64,000 nt of DNA. Source: Jeotgalibacillus sp. ET6 (GTDB lineage Bacteria > Bacillota > Bacilli > Bacillales > Jeotgalibacillaceae). Below are positions 1-8,406 of this stretch, in pieces. Every line of letters begins with the position of its first letter. Positions within the stretch are counted from its first letter, which is position 1. Location of the stretch: positions 62,001 to 126,000 of the forward strand of contig NZ_JARUIU010000004.1 of NCBI RefSeq assembly GCF_029667115.1. Direction: 5' to 3'. Made by a program: the position numbers and the translations under genes. The notes under the pieces were generated by a model. That model did no database searches. It was not told the DNA's origin and saw nothing but the letters and a program-made list of their open reading frames with translations.

Positions 1-806
1 CACCTGAAAACAACGATTTCCATGGTTATTTGATCAAGGATGTTGAAACAGGCATCAAAATCTTAAGAGAAGTCATGGTAAACGGGTACCGTCCATCCGT
101 TGCACGCGTGTATTCAGAAGAAGATGCCAGACAGCATTTTGAGCATTTCTATAAAGATAAATGTGTGCTGATTTTTACAACAGAAGGCCCTGAAGGCATT
201 GTGAAAGCAACGAATGCAGGAATTGATGAGGCGGTGGAGAAATTCGCAGAAGGCGTCATTGAAAAAGTGGATTCTTCTTTAATTGAAACATGGTTCAATA
301 ACCTGAACTGGGATGAAAGCAGAATTGAGAAGGAAATTCAGGACATGCGCGACCATAATTCACATGACGGTTTTACAACAGAAGTATCGGCTGATTGGGA
401 AAACGTGGTGAAAATCTATCATAATGTCATAAATCGGATCAGAAATGAATTTGACCGTGCAGAGGACTTAACGATGCTTGGCGGACACTCTTCTCACAGC
501 TACCTGAACGGTACGAATATGTACTTTGTTTACAATTACACAATTAACTGTGCGCCTGAAGATGAGCTGCGAATCTATCACCACCCGATTCACCAGATCA
601 TCATTGAAGAGACGCTGAAATTAGGCGGTTCTATGTGTCACCATCACGGAATCGGCAAATATCGTTCAGAATGGACAAAAGAGGAGCACGGTTCTGCTTA
701 CTATATGCTTGAAAAGCTGAAAGAAGCGTTTGATCCAAACGGCATCATGAACCACGGAACCATCTTTCCTCAGCCAAATGAAGTGAAGAAATATATCCGC
801 GGCTAG
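1..806 (+). CDS. FAD-linked oxidase, C-terminal part (5' end outside window)
   Basis: The reading frame is open to the left edge, so only about the last 268 codons are present; the TTG at 30 is internal. The residues fit the C-terminal domain of the FAD-binding oxidase/alkyl-DHAP synthase family (PF02913 type). The marks are a GGHSSHSYLNG stretch, a MCHHHGIGKYR histidine cluster and the terminal FDPNGIMNHGTIFP motif. The FGGY kinase follows 17 bases later, so they form one operon. The pairing resembles E. coli ygcU-ygcE, whose substrate is unknown. By inference it oxidises a hydroxylated carbon of a sugar acid or polyol before or after phosphorylation. Family is secure, substrate is not. Confidence 0.85.
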   Translation, partial: PENNDFHGYLIKDVETGIKILREVMVNGYRPSVARVYSEEDARQHFEHFYKDKCVLIFTTEGPEGIVKATNAGIDEAVEKFAEGVIEKVDSSLIETWFNNLNWDESRIEKEIQDMRDHNSHDGFTTEVSADWENVVKIYHNVINRIRNEFDRAEDLTMLGGHSSHSYLNGTNMYFVYNYTINCAPEDELRIYHHPIHQIIIEETLKLGGSMCHHHGIGKYRSEWTKEEHGSAYYMLEKLKEAFDPNGIMNHGTIFPQPNEVKKYIRG

Positions 807-822
807 TCAGGAGGAGAGAATC

Positions 823-2256
823 TTGAGCAATCGATATATCATGGGGATTGATAACGGCTCCCAAAGCACCAAAGTAGCCATTTTTGATCGGGAAGGCAAT
901 GAAGTGGCGTTCGGTTCACGTGCATTAAAAGAACCGTTGACGCCTGAGCCCGGAGTCGTCGTTCACCCAGAAGATGATCTGTGGGACAGTGTCTATGACG
1001 CGATGAAAAATTGCCTGGACCATTTTACAGGAGACAAAAGAGCTATTGAAGGCATCGGGTTATGCTCGATTCGCTGCTGCAGAGTACTGTTGAAGGAAGA
1101 CGGAAATTTGGCCCATCCAGTCATCAGCTGGATGGATGCCAGATTATCCGAGCCTTATGATCATCAGGATGACCAGGTAAAATATGTGACGACTACTTCC
1201 GGCTATTTAGGCTTAAAATTAACCGGCGAAAAGAATGATGCAGCCGGAAATTGTGAAATCCACTGGCCGATTGACCGTGAAACAATGGATTGGTCTGAAG
1301 ATGATGAAGTAGTGAAGGCAAACGGTCTGACAAGAGACATGCTGTTTCATCTGGTCAAACCGGGTGAACCATTAGGGTCGATCCGCAAAGAGCTTGCTGC
1401 AAAATTTGGCTTGTCAGAAGGCATCCCGGTTGTTGCGACATCCAACGACAAAGCGGTAGAAGTGCTCGGCTCAGGAGTCAATCAGGCTCAATCGATCATG
1501 ATCTCACTAGGAACGTTTATTTCATCGATGATCCTGAGAGATGACTACGCGGAGAATGCGAAAAATTTCTTTCCAACATTCGCATCAATCCCATTTAAGT
1601 ATGTCTACGAATCCAACGGAATCAGACGCGGGCTTTGGACGGTCAGCTGGTTTAAGAAGCTGATCGGAGAAGAAGTCGTGAATGAAGCATGGAGGCGGGG
1701 AATCTCTGAAGAGGCCTTCCTCAATGAAAAAGCGCAGGAAGTGCCGCCTGGAAGCGATGGGTTAATCACCATACTGGATTGGCTGGCTTCACCGGATCAA
1801 CCGTATCGAAAAGGCATGATGATCGGGTTTGACCAGCGGCACACACGCTATCATATCTACCGGTCGATTCTCGAAGCCATCGCCTTCAATATTAAAAACA
1901 ATATTGAAGAGATGACAGAGGAAATCAATCTGGATCTGGACGAAGTCATTGTCATCGGCGGCGGTTCAAACAGCGATGTCATTATGCAGATTATCGCTGA
2001 TTTGTTCGGACTGCCCGTTCACAGACGGGTGGGGAGCAGCAGTGCGTGCTTAGGCGCAGCAATCTGCGTATCGACTCATTTGTCCATCTACCAAAGCTTT
2101 GATGAAGCCATTGAAAAAATGGTGAAAACAGATCGGACATTTTCTCCTGCACCGAATAACCATGCATTTTATAAAGAACTGAACAATACGGTGATTAAAC
2201 AGGTAAGAACCCATACGGATCCGATTTTAAAGCTTACGTATCCGATTTTTAAATAA
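823..2256 (+). CDS. FGGY-family carbohydrate kinase (YgcE-like)
   Basis: ATP-dependent sugar or polyol kinase of 477 residues, the usual FGGY length. The N-terminal phosphate-binding motif GIDNGSQSTKVAIFD lies at residues 8-22. A second ATP-site motif VIVIGGGSNSDVIMQI lies near 374. The TTG start has a GGAGGAG ribosome binding site 9 bases upstream. It is cotranscribed with the FAD-linked oxidase and followed by a strong terminator, then by an RpiR/MurR regulator that probably senses the phosphorylated product. The exact substrate cannot be read from sequence; xylulokinase or gluconokinase annotations would be guesses. Confidence 0.85.
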   Translation: MSNRYIMGIDNGSQSTKVAIFDREGNEVAFGSRALKEPLTPEPGVVVHPEDDLWDSVYDAMKNCLDHFTGDKRAIEGIGLCSIRCCRVLLKEDGNLAHPVISWMDARLSEPYDHQDDQVKYVTTTSGYLGLKLTGEKNDAAGNCEIHWPIDRETMDWSEDDEVVKANGLTRDMLFHLVKPGEPLGSIRKELAAKFGLSEGIPVVATSNDKAVEVLGSGVNQAQSIMISLGTFISSMILRDDYAENAKNFFPTFASIPFKYVYESNGIRRGLWTVSWFKKLIGEEVVNEAWRRGISEEAFLNEKAQEVPPGSDGLITILDWLASPDQPYRKGMMIGFDQRHTRYHIYRSILEAIAFNIKNNIEEMTEEINLDLDEVIVIGGGSNSDVIMQIIADLFGLPVHRRVGSSSACLGAAICVSTHLSIYQSFDEAIEKMVKTDRTFSPAPNNHAFYKELNNTVIKQVRTHTDPILKLTYPIFK

Positions 2257-2269
2257 GAAATCTTTTTTT

Positions 2270-2319
2270 AAGGCTGTGCTTTTCACTTCATTTTTGGGTG
2301 AAAAGCAGCCTCTTTTTTA
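2270..2319 (+). terminator. Rho-independent terminator after the FGGY kinase
   Basis: A near-perfect stem pairs AGGCTGTGCTTTTCAC with GTGAAAAGCAGCCT around a T-rich loop, followed by CTTTTTTAT. It separates the oxidase-kinase pair from the regulator. Confidence 0.9.
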
Positions 2320-2346
2320 TAAAACCACACGAAAGGGGGGAAGAGG

Positions 2347-3066
2347 ATGATTAAACTCGTTACAGATCAGCTAACCGCACTGGAACAGGAGGTACACGGC
2401 AAGCTGTCAAAGGCTGTTTCCTCAAACGAGACCCTTAAAATAATCGATGCTGCTGAAATGTGCGGCGTATCGACTTCTAAAGTGTCAAAGCTGGTCCGTA
2501 AACTGGGCTTTACGAATTTTAAGCAATACAAATTATACTTCAGCGGCCAGCAGATCAATTTGGAAAAGCAGAAGAAATCAAATGAAATCGAACGACTGGC
2601 GCATTACCTGGAAAATTTTGATCCGCAGATCGTGGATGACTTCGTTTCGATTTTCCAGCAATACGATAAAATCATTTTGTTTGGTCTCGGTCCTTCGTTT
2701 ATCAGTGCTGAATATTTTGCATACAAGCTTGCTGCTGTGTCGGATCAAAAGGTAACGGTTACGCAAAGCGAGGATTTTGCAGAACGCTTGATGGACGAAC
2801 ACACCCTTCTTATTGTTTTTTCTGTTACCGGGAAATTTTCTTCCTTTGAGTCCTTATTTAAAAAAGCGAAGGAAAATGGTTCAACGAATATGCTGGTGCT
2901 TGAAGAGTATGTAAATACGCTTGATTCTGCAGCGGATTATATTTTTCATCTATCTAAATTTAATCAGCACGCAGAGCTGCTTCCGTTTGAAAAAACAAGG
3001 ACGGTTTTCTTTATTGTGATTGAAGAAATTATTGCTAAGCTTTCCGGTTTGAAAGGTTCCGAGTGA
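2347..3066 (+). CDS. MurR/RpiR family transcriptional regulator
   Basis: 239 residues with an N-terminal RpiR helix-turn-helix (residues about 1-75, with ...AAEMCGVSTSKVSKLVRKLGF) and a C-terminal SIS sugar-phosphate binding domain (about 90-220, starting at KIILFGLGPSFISAEYFAYK). Members bind phosphosugars and control sugar catabolic operons. The ATG has a GGGGGGAAGAGG ribosome binding site. Its place directly after the kinase suggests it senses that kinase's product, which is inference. It has its own leader after the terminator at 2270-2319. Confidence 0.85.
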   Translation: MIKLVTDQLTALEQEVHGKLSKAVSSNETLKIIDAAEMCGVSTSKVSKLVRKLGFTNFKQYKLYFSGQQINLEKQKKSNEIERLAHYLENFDPQIVDDFVSIFQQYDKIILFGLGPSFISAEYFAYKLAAVSDQKVTVTQSEDFAERLMDEHTLLIVFSVTGKFSSFESLFKKAKENGSTNMLVLEEYVNTLDSAADYIFHLSKFNQHAELLPFEKTRTVFFIVIEEIIAKLSGLKGSE

Positions 3067-3079
3067 TCTTCTGTACTGG

Positions 3080-3143
3080 GACCGGTGCATTTCCGCTGCA
3101 GGCGGAGGCTTTCCGCGTGGCGGGAGGTGAGCCCCTGTCTCTT
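3080..3143 (+). repeat. Partial copy of a GC-rich Bacillaceae intergenic repeat
   Basis: The stretch with TTCCGCTGCAGGCGG, GGCTTTCCGCG and GGCGGGAGGTGAGCC resembles the GC-rich interspersed repeats common between Bacillaceae genes. It is a different type from the 135-bp repeat found elsewhere in this window and looks truncated. Confidence 0.5.
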
Positions 3144-3166
3144 CGTAGCAGTATCTTCTATTTTAA

Positions 3167-3227
3167 AAAATCCCCCATAGATCGTAAAAGGAGTGCTCCT
3201 TTTCACGATTTATAGGGGATTTTCTTT
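3167..3227. terminator. Long hairpin, probable bidirectional terminator
   Basis: AAAATCCCCCATAGATCGTAAAAGGAG pairs with CTCCTTTTCACGATTTATAGGGGATTTT across a 2-base TG turn, giving about 27 mostly paired positions. T runs flank both sides. On the plus strand it ends the RpiR gene; on the minus strand it follows only a 12-codon gene remnant (3242-3277). Confidence 0.8.
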
Positions 3228-3241
3228 TGTTAGAAGAGCTT

Positions 3242-3277
3242 TTACCTTTTGCTGTGATGCCGTCCGATTAGAGATAT
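3242..3277 (-). pseudogene. 3' remnant of a siderophore ABC ATPase gene
   Basis: The minus strand reads I-S-L-I-G-R-H-H-S-K-R-stop. This matches the C-terminus of the ferric siderophore ATPase at 5528-6343 (V-I-P-I-G-R-H-H-S-K-...). DNA similarity continues past the stop into the hairpin region: 3187-3277 aligns with about 5485-5575, including GGAGTGCTCCTT and GATGCCGTCCGAT. Only the last codons and the downstream region survive, so this is the footprint of a deleted or duplicated paralogue. Confidence 0.6.
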
Positions 3278-3344
3278 ATTCAGGTAAAAGATGCTTTTAA
3301 TAGAGGAAAAGATCCAGATCTTAACCATACATTGTTTGGTTAAA

Positions 3345-4229
3345 TTAATGTATGTCCTTTTTCTTAAATCTTCCTCCGCGCACCTCGGTAATGTCTGCGA
3401 CTGCTAAAAAGGCCGCAGGATCCAGTTCATCTACAAGTGATTTGAGTTTTGCTTCTTCCAGCCGGGTGATGATACAAAATACCACTTTCTTTGTGTCACC
3501 CGAGTATGCTCCTTCACCGTGAAAATAGGTAACGCCTCTTCCAAGCCTTGCATTAATGGCATCTCCGATTTCCTGGTACTCGTCACTGATAATCCAGGCT
3601 GATTTTGACTGTTCCATTCCCTGAACGACAGCGTCAATTGATTTGGAGGCCACAACGTACGCCAATATGGAGTACATTGCACGGTCCCAGCTAAACACAA
3701 AGCCTGCAGCGCTTAAGATAAAGAGGTTAAAGAACATGACAATTTCGCCTACCGAGAAGGGCACTTTTTTATTAATTAAGATGGCCAATATTTCTGTGCC
3801 ATCCAGCGCACCGCCGTACCGGATGACCAGGCCAATCCCAAGTCCCAGTACCATGCCGCCAAAAAATGTGGCCAGCAGTATGTCATCGGTAAAAGCAGGA
3901 ACCGGATGCAGCACTACGGTAAAAATTGATAGCAGAAATATGCCAAATATAGTAGATACGGCAAAGGTTTTACCAATTTGCTTGTATCCAATATAAACAA
4001 ATGGAAGGTTCAAGACAAAGAGAACAATTCCGAGCTTTAATCCGGTTAAGTGCGAAAGCATAATGGAGATACCGGTAATACCTCCATCAATAACCTGGTT
4101 TGGAACCAGAAAGATTTCAAGCCCAACGGCCATTAATAAAGCCCCGATGCTAATGGCGATGCCCCGCTTAACGATAGCTGTAAGGGACAATTTACTATGT
4201 TTTGTTTTTGATTGAGTGCTAGTATTCAT
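3345..4229 (-). CDS. YitT family membrane protein (DUF161-DUF2179)
   Basis: 294 residues. A short polar N-terminus is followed by five or so hydrophobic segments (about residues 18-205, with GLEIFLVPNQVIDGGITGIS near the start). A soluble C-terminal DUF2179 domain begins near residue 215 (SKSAWIISDEYQEIGDAINARL). This is the standard YitT architecture; the molecular role of the family is unsettled. The start overlaps the end of tetR by 11 bases, so the two are translationally coupled and the TetR protein probably controls it. Confidence 0.85.
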   Translation of the reverse strand: MNTSTQSKTKHSKLSLTAIVKRGIAISIGALLMAVGLEIFLVPNQVIDGGITGISIMLSHLTGLKLGIVLFVLNLPFVYIGYKQIGKTFAVSTIFGIFLLSIFTVVLHPVPAFTDDILLATFFGGMVLGLGIGLVIRYGGALDGTEILAILINKKVPFSVGEIVMFFNLFILSAAGFVFSWDRAMYSILAYVVASKSIDAVVQGMEQSKSAWIISDEYQEIGDAINARLGRGVTYFHGEGAYSGDTKKVVFCIITRLEEAKLKSLVDELDPAAFLAVADITEVRGGRFKKKDIH

Positions 4230-4830
4230 TTCGGCAAAGACCTTTCTTCAAGAGATGAATTTCCATTTGATAATTGCTTAGCGCTTCTTCGAAAGACAGA
4301 TCACGCGAAAACTTCTCAACGATGCTGCGAAAAGTCACCGCAATGACGATTTGCAGAAGATGATACAGTTCTTTATCATTTTCAACATTGAGATTATCTT
4401 TATTGATTAATGCGTTCAGTCTTTTGAAATTCTCTGTCCGGTCGCTGTCACTGATCATTCCTGCAAAGGAGTTTTCTATTTTGTGCGTCATATTTAAAAA
4501 AGAATTTTTTAAAAAATTGCTGTCTTCCTCATTTTTCAGCACAGATGTAAATAAGAGAATCATTGAGTCAAACAAGTCTCCATTATTCTTAGACAGTGAC
4601 AGTATAAAATCTGATTTTCTTTGTTTTGTTTGTTCATTTAACAGATAAAAGAACACATCCTCTTTGTCTTCAAAATACTGATAAAAGCTTCCGCGGGAGA
4701 TGCCGGCAGATTTAATAATATTTGATATGGAGGCTTCTGATAAAGGAGCTCTTGAGAATTCCTTTTTTGCTGAGGCAACCAAAGTTTGTTTTTTATCAAC
4801 GGGTAAATTATAAAATGTTAATTTTGGCAA
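4219..4830 (-). CDS. TetR/AcrR family transcriptional regulator
   Basis: 203 residues. The N-terminal TetR helix-turn-helix spans about residues 12-58 (ISNIIKSAGISRGSFYQYFEDKEDVF); the C-terminal half is an all-helical ligand and dimer domain. The TTG start is preceded by AGGAG at 8-base spacing. It overlaps the YitT-like gene. Upstream, beyond a 39-codon ORF, lie three copies of a TGACAC-N-GTGTCA palindrome, the natural candidate operators, implying autoregulation. The ligand is unknown. Confidence 0.85.
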   Translation of the reverse strand: MPKLTFYNLPVDKKQTLVASAKKEFSRAPLSEASISNIIKSAGISRGSFYQYFEDKEDVFFYLLNEQTKQRKSDFILSLSKNNGDLFDSMILLFTSVLKNEEDSNFLKNSFLNMTHKIENSFAGMISDSDRTENFKRLNALINKDNLNVENDKELYHLLQIVIAVTFRSIVEKFSRDLSFEEALSNYQMEIHLLKKGLCRNEY

Positions 4831-4935
4831 TACAATGTCTCCTTTACTTTTTTCACATAGTGTTTGTGCATTATTTTATAATTCCTGTGCTGAAAAAGTC
4901 ATGAGGAAGGGAGAAGGGTTCTTTATCTGAAGAAT

Positions 4936-5055
4936 CTATCTTGCACGGCAAGGTTTTGTAACAGTTTTTTTACACACAGATGCATTGACGCCCTGATTCT
5001 GTAAATCTATTATAAGTTTTTTTAGTTTATCCGAATTAGAAAACTCTTTTTGCAT
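4936..5055 (-). CDS. Small ORF (39 aa) between operators and tetR
   Basis: ATG at 5055 has a good ribosome binding site (GAGGTGAGAAGG, spacing about 4-6). It encodes 39 residues, with DKLKKLIIDLQNQGVNASVC followed by a basic tail KKTVTKPCRAR and two cysteines. It sits just downstream of three TetR-type palindromes and upstream of tetR and yitT on the same strand, so it would be the first gene of that operon. I do not recognise it. It may be a real small protein, a leader peptide, or the stub of a truncated gene. Confidence 0.5.
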   Translation of the reverse strand: MQKEFSNSDKLKKLIIDLQNQGVNASVCKKTVTKPCRAR

Positions 5056-5070
5056 CCTTCTCACCTCTAT

Positions 5071-5150
5071 TGTGACACTGTGTCACATCTCTATTTATTA
5101 TTCTATGTGACACGGTGTCATATGTCAATTACAAAATGACACCGTGTCAC
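5071..5150. promoter_or_regulatory. Three palindromic operators, probably for the TetR protein
   Basis: Three related dyads lie within 80 bases: TGTGACACTGTGTCACA (5071-5087), TATGTGACACGGTGTCATA (5104-5122) and TGACACCGTGTCAC (5137-5150). They share TGACAC-N-GTGTCA. Their placement upstream of the small ORF-tetR-yitT unit fits autoregulation. Assignment to this TetR protein is inference. Confidence 0.75.
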
Positions 5151-5385
5151 AAAGGAACACGCGAATATCTTTCCGACTCTTAAGATTGTAAATAGAAAAA
5201 AGGTCATTAAACATGCTGTATCTATAGCTTTATAGTAAAAAATTTGATAACTGGAGGAATCTGTGGGGTCGAGCATTAATGGCCGGGACATGAAATTTTG
5301 GAAAGGGGTCTTCAATCGAGATGTTCTCCATTTCATTTTTAGTGGTTTTTCGTGGAAGTTTAAAAAGGACTCTTCGTCAAAGATT

Positions 5386-5411
5386 GAGGTGAGGGTCTTC
5401 TCCCTCACCTT
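5386..5411. other. Hairpin in the 4.8-5.5 kb intergenic region
   Basis: GAGGTGAGGG and CTCCCTCACCTT form an 11-bp stem with a TCTT loop. There is no long T tract, so it is a weak terminator or a structured element. Apart from this, the operators and the small ORF, nothing convincing is seen in 4831-5527. Confidence 0.45.
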
Positions 5412-5527
5412 ATTTGACTGCACGGGTTTCTTTTATAAGTATTCCAACATAAAGGTGACAATAATGATTCTGAGTAAAGAACCAAAGGAGTGCTCCTTTA
5501 CCCAATCTATGGAGGAATTTTCTTCTG

Positions 5528-6343
5528 TTAGGAATGCTTTCTCAATTTGGAATGATGCCGTCCGATCGGGATAACGTACGGTGATCCTGAGATCGGGTCG
5601 TTGATGACGGTGCAGTGCAGACCAAAAATGCTTTCAATCAATGAGCTGGTCACAATTTTGGACGGCTGGCCTTCTGCAACGAGCTGTCCTTCATGAAGTG
5701 CAAAGATATGGTCTGCATAGCGCGCAGACAGGTTGATGTCGTGCAGCACCATAACAATTGTGGTGCCGTATTTCCGGTTCAGGTCTGTTAAAAGATCCAG
5801 GATTTCGACCTGGTAGGTAATGTCGAGATACGTGGTTGGTTCGTCAAGGAACAGGATATCTGTTTGCTGGGCCAGTGCCATGGCGATCCAGACACGCTGC
5901 CTTTGACCGCCTGATAGTTCGTCGATATGACGGTCTGCAAATTCAGTGATGTTCATGATTTCCATTGCTTCGCTTACCGCTTCGTAATCTTCCTTCGACC
6001 AGCCTTTTAAAAATTTCTGGTGGGGAAATCTTCCGCGGCCGACGAGATCTGCAACGGTGATGCCCTCCGGTACGATCGGAGTTTGCGGGAGAAGCCCCAA
6101 TACTCTCGCTAGCTGTTTAGACGGGATTTTGTGAATCGGTTTTCCTCCGATCGTCACTTGTCCGGAAACAGGCTTGATTAGTCTGGCCATCGTTTTAAGC
6201 AGGGTGGATTTGCCGCAGCCATTTGCGCCGATGATAATACTGATTTTATTGCTTGGAATGGAAACATTAACATCATGGAGAATCGTCGTCTGGTCGTATC
6301 CGGCAGTGATATGGTCCGCTTTGAAAGCATGTGTCGATTTCAT
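5528..6343 (-). CDS. Ferric siderophore ABC transporter, ATP-binding protein
   Basis: 271 residues, FecE/FhuC class. Walker A GANGCGKST (about 39-47), Q-loop in LGLLPQTP, signature LSGGQRQR (about 143), Walker B ILFLDEPT, and H-loop VLHDINLSARYADH. It is the last gene of a four-gene minus-strand operon (binding lipoprotein, two permeases, ATPase) behind a Fur box. It starts at the ATG after AAGGAGAC. It energises uptake of a ferric siderophore; the ligand type cannot be told. Its 3' end and downstream sequence have a decayed relative at 3187-3277. Confidence 0.9.
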   Translation of the reverse strand: MKSTHAFKADHITAGYDQTTILHDVNVSIPSNKISIIIGANGCGKSTLLKTMARLIKPVSGQVTIGGKPIHKIPSKQLARVLGLLPQTPIVPEGITVADLVGRGRFPHQKFLKGWSKEDYEAVSEAMEIMNITEFADRHIDELSGGQRQRVWIAMALAQQTDILFLDEPTTYLDITYQVEILDLLTDLNRKYGTTIVMVLHDINLSARYADHIFALHEGQLVAEGQPSKIVTSSLIESIFGLHCTVINDPISGSPYVIPIGRHHSKLRKHS

Positions 6344-7374
6344 TATAAGTCTCCTTTTTGATTCATTCTGATAAGCAAGTAGATCAGGTACGGTGCGCCA
6401 ATGATTCCAGTAATAACCCCGACTGGATATCTCGCTGTAAAGGCAAATTGCCCGACAAGGTCCGATGCCAGGACTAATATTATGCCAACCAGACCTGCCG
6501 GGACGATGCCTGAAAAGCCGGCGCCCACGAGTCTTTTTGCAATCGGTCCGGAAAGGAAGGCGATAAAGGCGATTGGTCCTGTCACAGCAGTGGCGAGCGC
6601 AATAATCAGGACAGAGCTGACAACAAGAAATAACCGCGTTCTATCTGTATCAACGCCAAGAGAGGTGGCTGCTTGTTCACCAAGCTCCAGCATATCAAGT
6701 CGTTTTCCAAGTGCAATAATGATCGGTGCAAAGATCAACACGGTAAGGATCAGTGGATAAAGACCTTCCATTTTCGCTCCGTTCAAACTGCCGGTCAGCC
6801 ACCTCATGGCCGTTGGGATGTCATGCTGCTGGCCAATCATCAGCAAATAGGAGACGATCGCATTCAGCATCGCCTGAATCCCAATGCCGATTAAAATTAA
6901 CCGGCCGACGGAAAAGGAAGTGCTCCTTGATAACAGAAAAATCACGGTTACTGTGACAAGTCCGCCGACAATGGACGCAATGGATGTAAACGTATTGCTT
7001 GCCTGCAGCACAATGATGCTGAACACAGCAGCTGCACTGGATCCGGCGGTAATCCCAATCACATTTGGATTCGCCAGCGGATTTCGCAGCATGGTCTGAA
7101 AAACGTGGCCTGCCACACCGAAGGCAAAACCGGCAAACACTCCTGCGAGCATTCTTGGCAGCCGTATCGTTCCCACTGCAAAGGAAGCTCCGCTAACCTG
7201 CTCGCCAAGCAGTACGCGCACAACATCTGAAACAGGGTAAATGGTATTGCCAAGCATCAGCATCGTCGAACAAAGCGCAAAAGCAATGACTGATAAAAGA
7301 GTGGTGACGAATAAAAATCGTCGTTTTCGTTTTGTTCTTCCTGACAATATGGGGTAAATCGATGGCTTTATCAT
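6343..7374 (-). CDS. Ferric siderophore ABC permease (FecCD family)
   Basis: 343 residues with about nine or ten hydrophobic segments and the FecCD hallmarks RLPRMLAGVFAGFAFGVAGH, RNPLANPNVIGITAGSSAAA and the ATPase-coupling region with GEQAATSLGVD. The start codon overlaps the stop of the preceding permease (ATGA), giving translational coupling and a heterodimeric membrane channel. Expression is expected to be iron-repressed through the Fur box at 9503. Confidence 0.9.
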   Translation of the reverse strand: MIKPSIYPILSGRTKRKRRFLFVTTLLSVIAFALCSTMLMLGNTIYPVSDVVRVLLGEQVSGASFAVGTIRLPRMLAGVFAGFAFGVAGHVFQTMLRNPLANPNVIGITAGSSAAAVFSIIVLQASNTFTSIASIVGGLVTVTVIFLLSRSTSFSVGRLILIGIGIQAMLNAIVSYLLMIGQQHDIPTAMRWLTGSLNGAKMEGLYPLILTVLIFAPIIIALGKRLDMLELGEQAATSLGVDTDRTRLFLVVSSVLIIALATAVTGPIAFIAFLSGPIAKRLVGAGFSGIVPAGLVGIILVLASDLVGQFAFTARYPVGVITGIIGAPYLIYLLIRMNQKGDL

Positions 7375-8405
7375 AACGCACGCATCTTCGCTTTCATGGT
7401 AATCAAAATTAATATTGGCGCTCCGATAAACGCCGTCACAACACCGACTTCAAGCTCGCCCGGACTTCCAAGAATCCGTCCGGTGACGTCTGACATGCTC
7501 AAGATAATCGCTCCGGATATGGCAGACAGTGGAATAACAAACCGCAGATCCGGTCCAATAATCAGTCGAATGACATGAGTGGCCAGCAGCCCGATAAATC
7601 CGATGGGACCGGCAAGCGCTGTTGTAACTGCGCACAGCAGCACACCGCCAAATGCCGCAATCAGTCTCAGTGTGCCAGTTGAAACACCTAATCCTTTCGC
7701 TGCTTCATCTCCCAAAGCCAAAGCATTCAATGCCGGAGCAGTGAAGATCGCAATCAACATCCCAACCACCAGAAAAGGGATAAAGAGAGAGATAGAATCC
7801 CAGTTTCCAGCACCGACACTCCCTACCTGCCAAAATCTGAATTGGTCCATCACGCTTGAACGGGGGATCATAATCGCCATGACAAGCGAGGACAAGGCTG
7901 CACTTGTGGCAGCCCCCGCTAAAACCAGTTTAAGGGGCGTGGCACCGCCACGACCCATTGAACCGATTCCGTATACAAAAATGGCCGTTATGATGGCTCC
8001 TGCGAGGGCAAACCAGATGTATTGACTGGCACTGCCGATGTTAAAGAAGGAAATACCGCATACGACGAACAGGGCTGCTCCCGTGTTTACACCTAGTATG
8101 CTCGGGTCTGCAATGGGGTTGCGGGTGACGGATTGAAGTAAAGCCCCCGATACTCCAAGTGCCGCGCCGCACATAAAGCCAAAAATGGTCCTGGCAATTC
8201 GCTGACGAACCACATTTGCCCCATGAGTCTCGACGTCCGGATGGAATAAACCATTCATGATTTCATTCCATCCGACGATTCGCGACCCAAAAGCGAGCGA
8301 AGCCACGACACAGATTCCGAATAACACAAGGGAGAGAATCAGCAGTTTAATAAAATTCTTTGGTGCATGCCACTGCTTTTGTTCTGTTACGGAAAGATCG
8401 TTCAT
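7371..8405 (-). CDS. Ferric siderophore ABC permease (FecCD family)
   Basis: 344 residues. The N-terminal cytosolic stub is followed by FecCD transmembrane segments, with RNPIADPSILGVNTGAALFV and GDEAAKGLGVSTGTLRL as family motifs. It begins one base after the binding-protein stop and overlaps the next permease by four bases. Partner of the 6343-7374 product. Confidence 0.9.
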   Translation of the reverse strand: MNDLSVTEQKQWHAPKNFIKLLILSLVLFGICVVASLAFGSRIVGWNEIMNGLFHPDVETHGANVVRQRIARTIFGFMCGAALGVSGALLQSVTRNPIADPSILGVNTGAALFVVCGISFFNIGSASQYIWFALAGAIITAIFVYGIGSMGRGGATPLKLVLAGAATSAALSSLVMAIMIPRSSVMDQFRFWQVGSVGAGNWDSISLFIPFLVVGMLIAIFTAPALNALALGDEAAKGLGVSTGTLRLIAAFGGVLLCAVTTALAGPIGFIGLLATHVIRLIIGPDLRFVIPLSAISGAIILSMSDVTGRILGSPGELEVGVVTAFIGAPILILITMKAKMRAL

Positions 8406-8406
8406 G

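Noticed and set aside
5263-5574. 103-codon plus-strand ORF between tetR and the iron operon
   Set aside because: No convincing ribosome binding site at its start, overlaps the 3' end of the ATPase gene and the hairpin at 5386; composition not gene-like.
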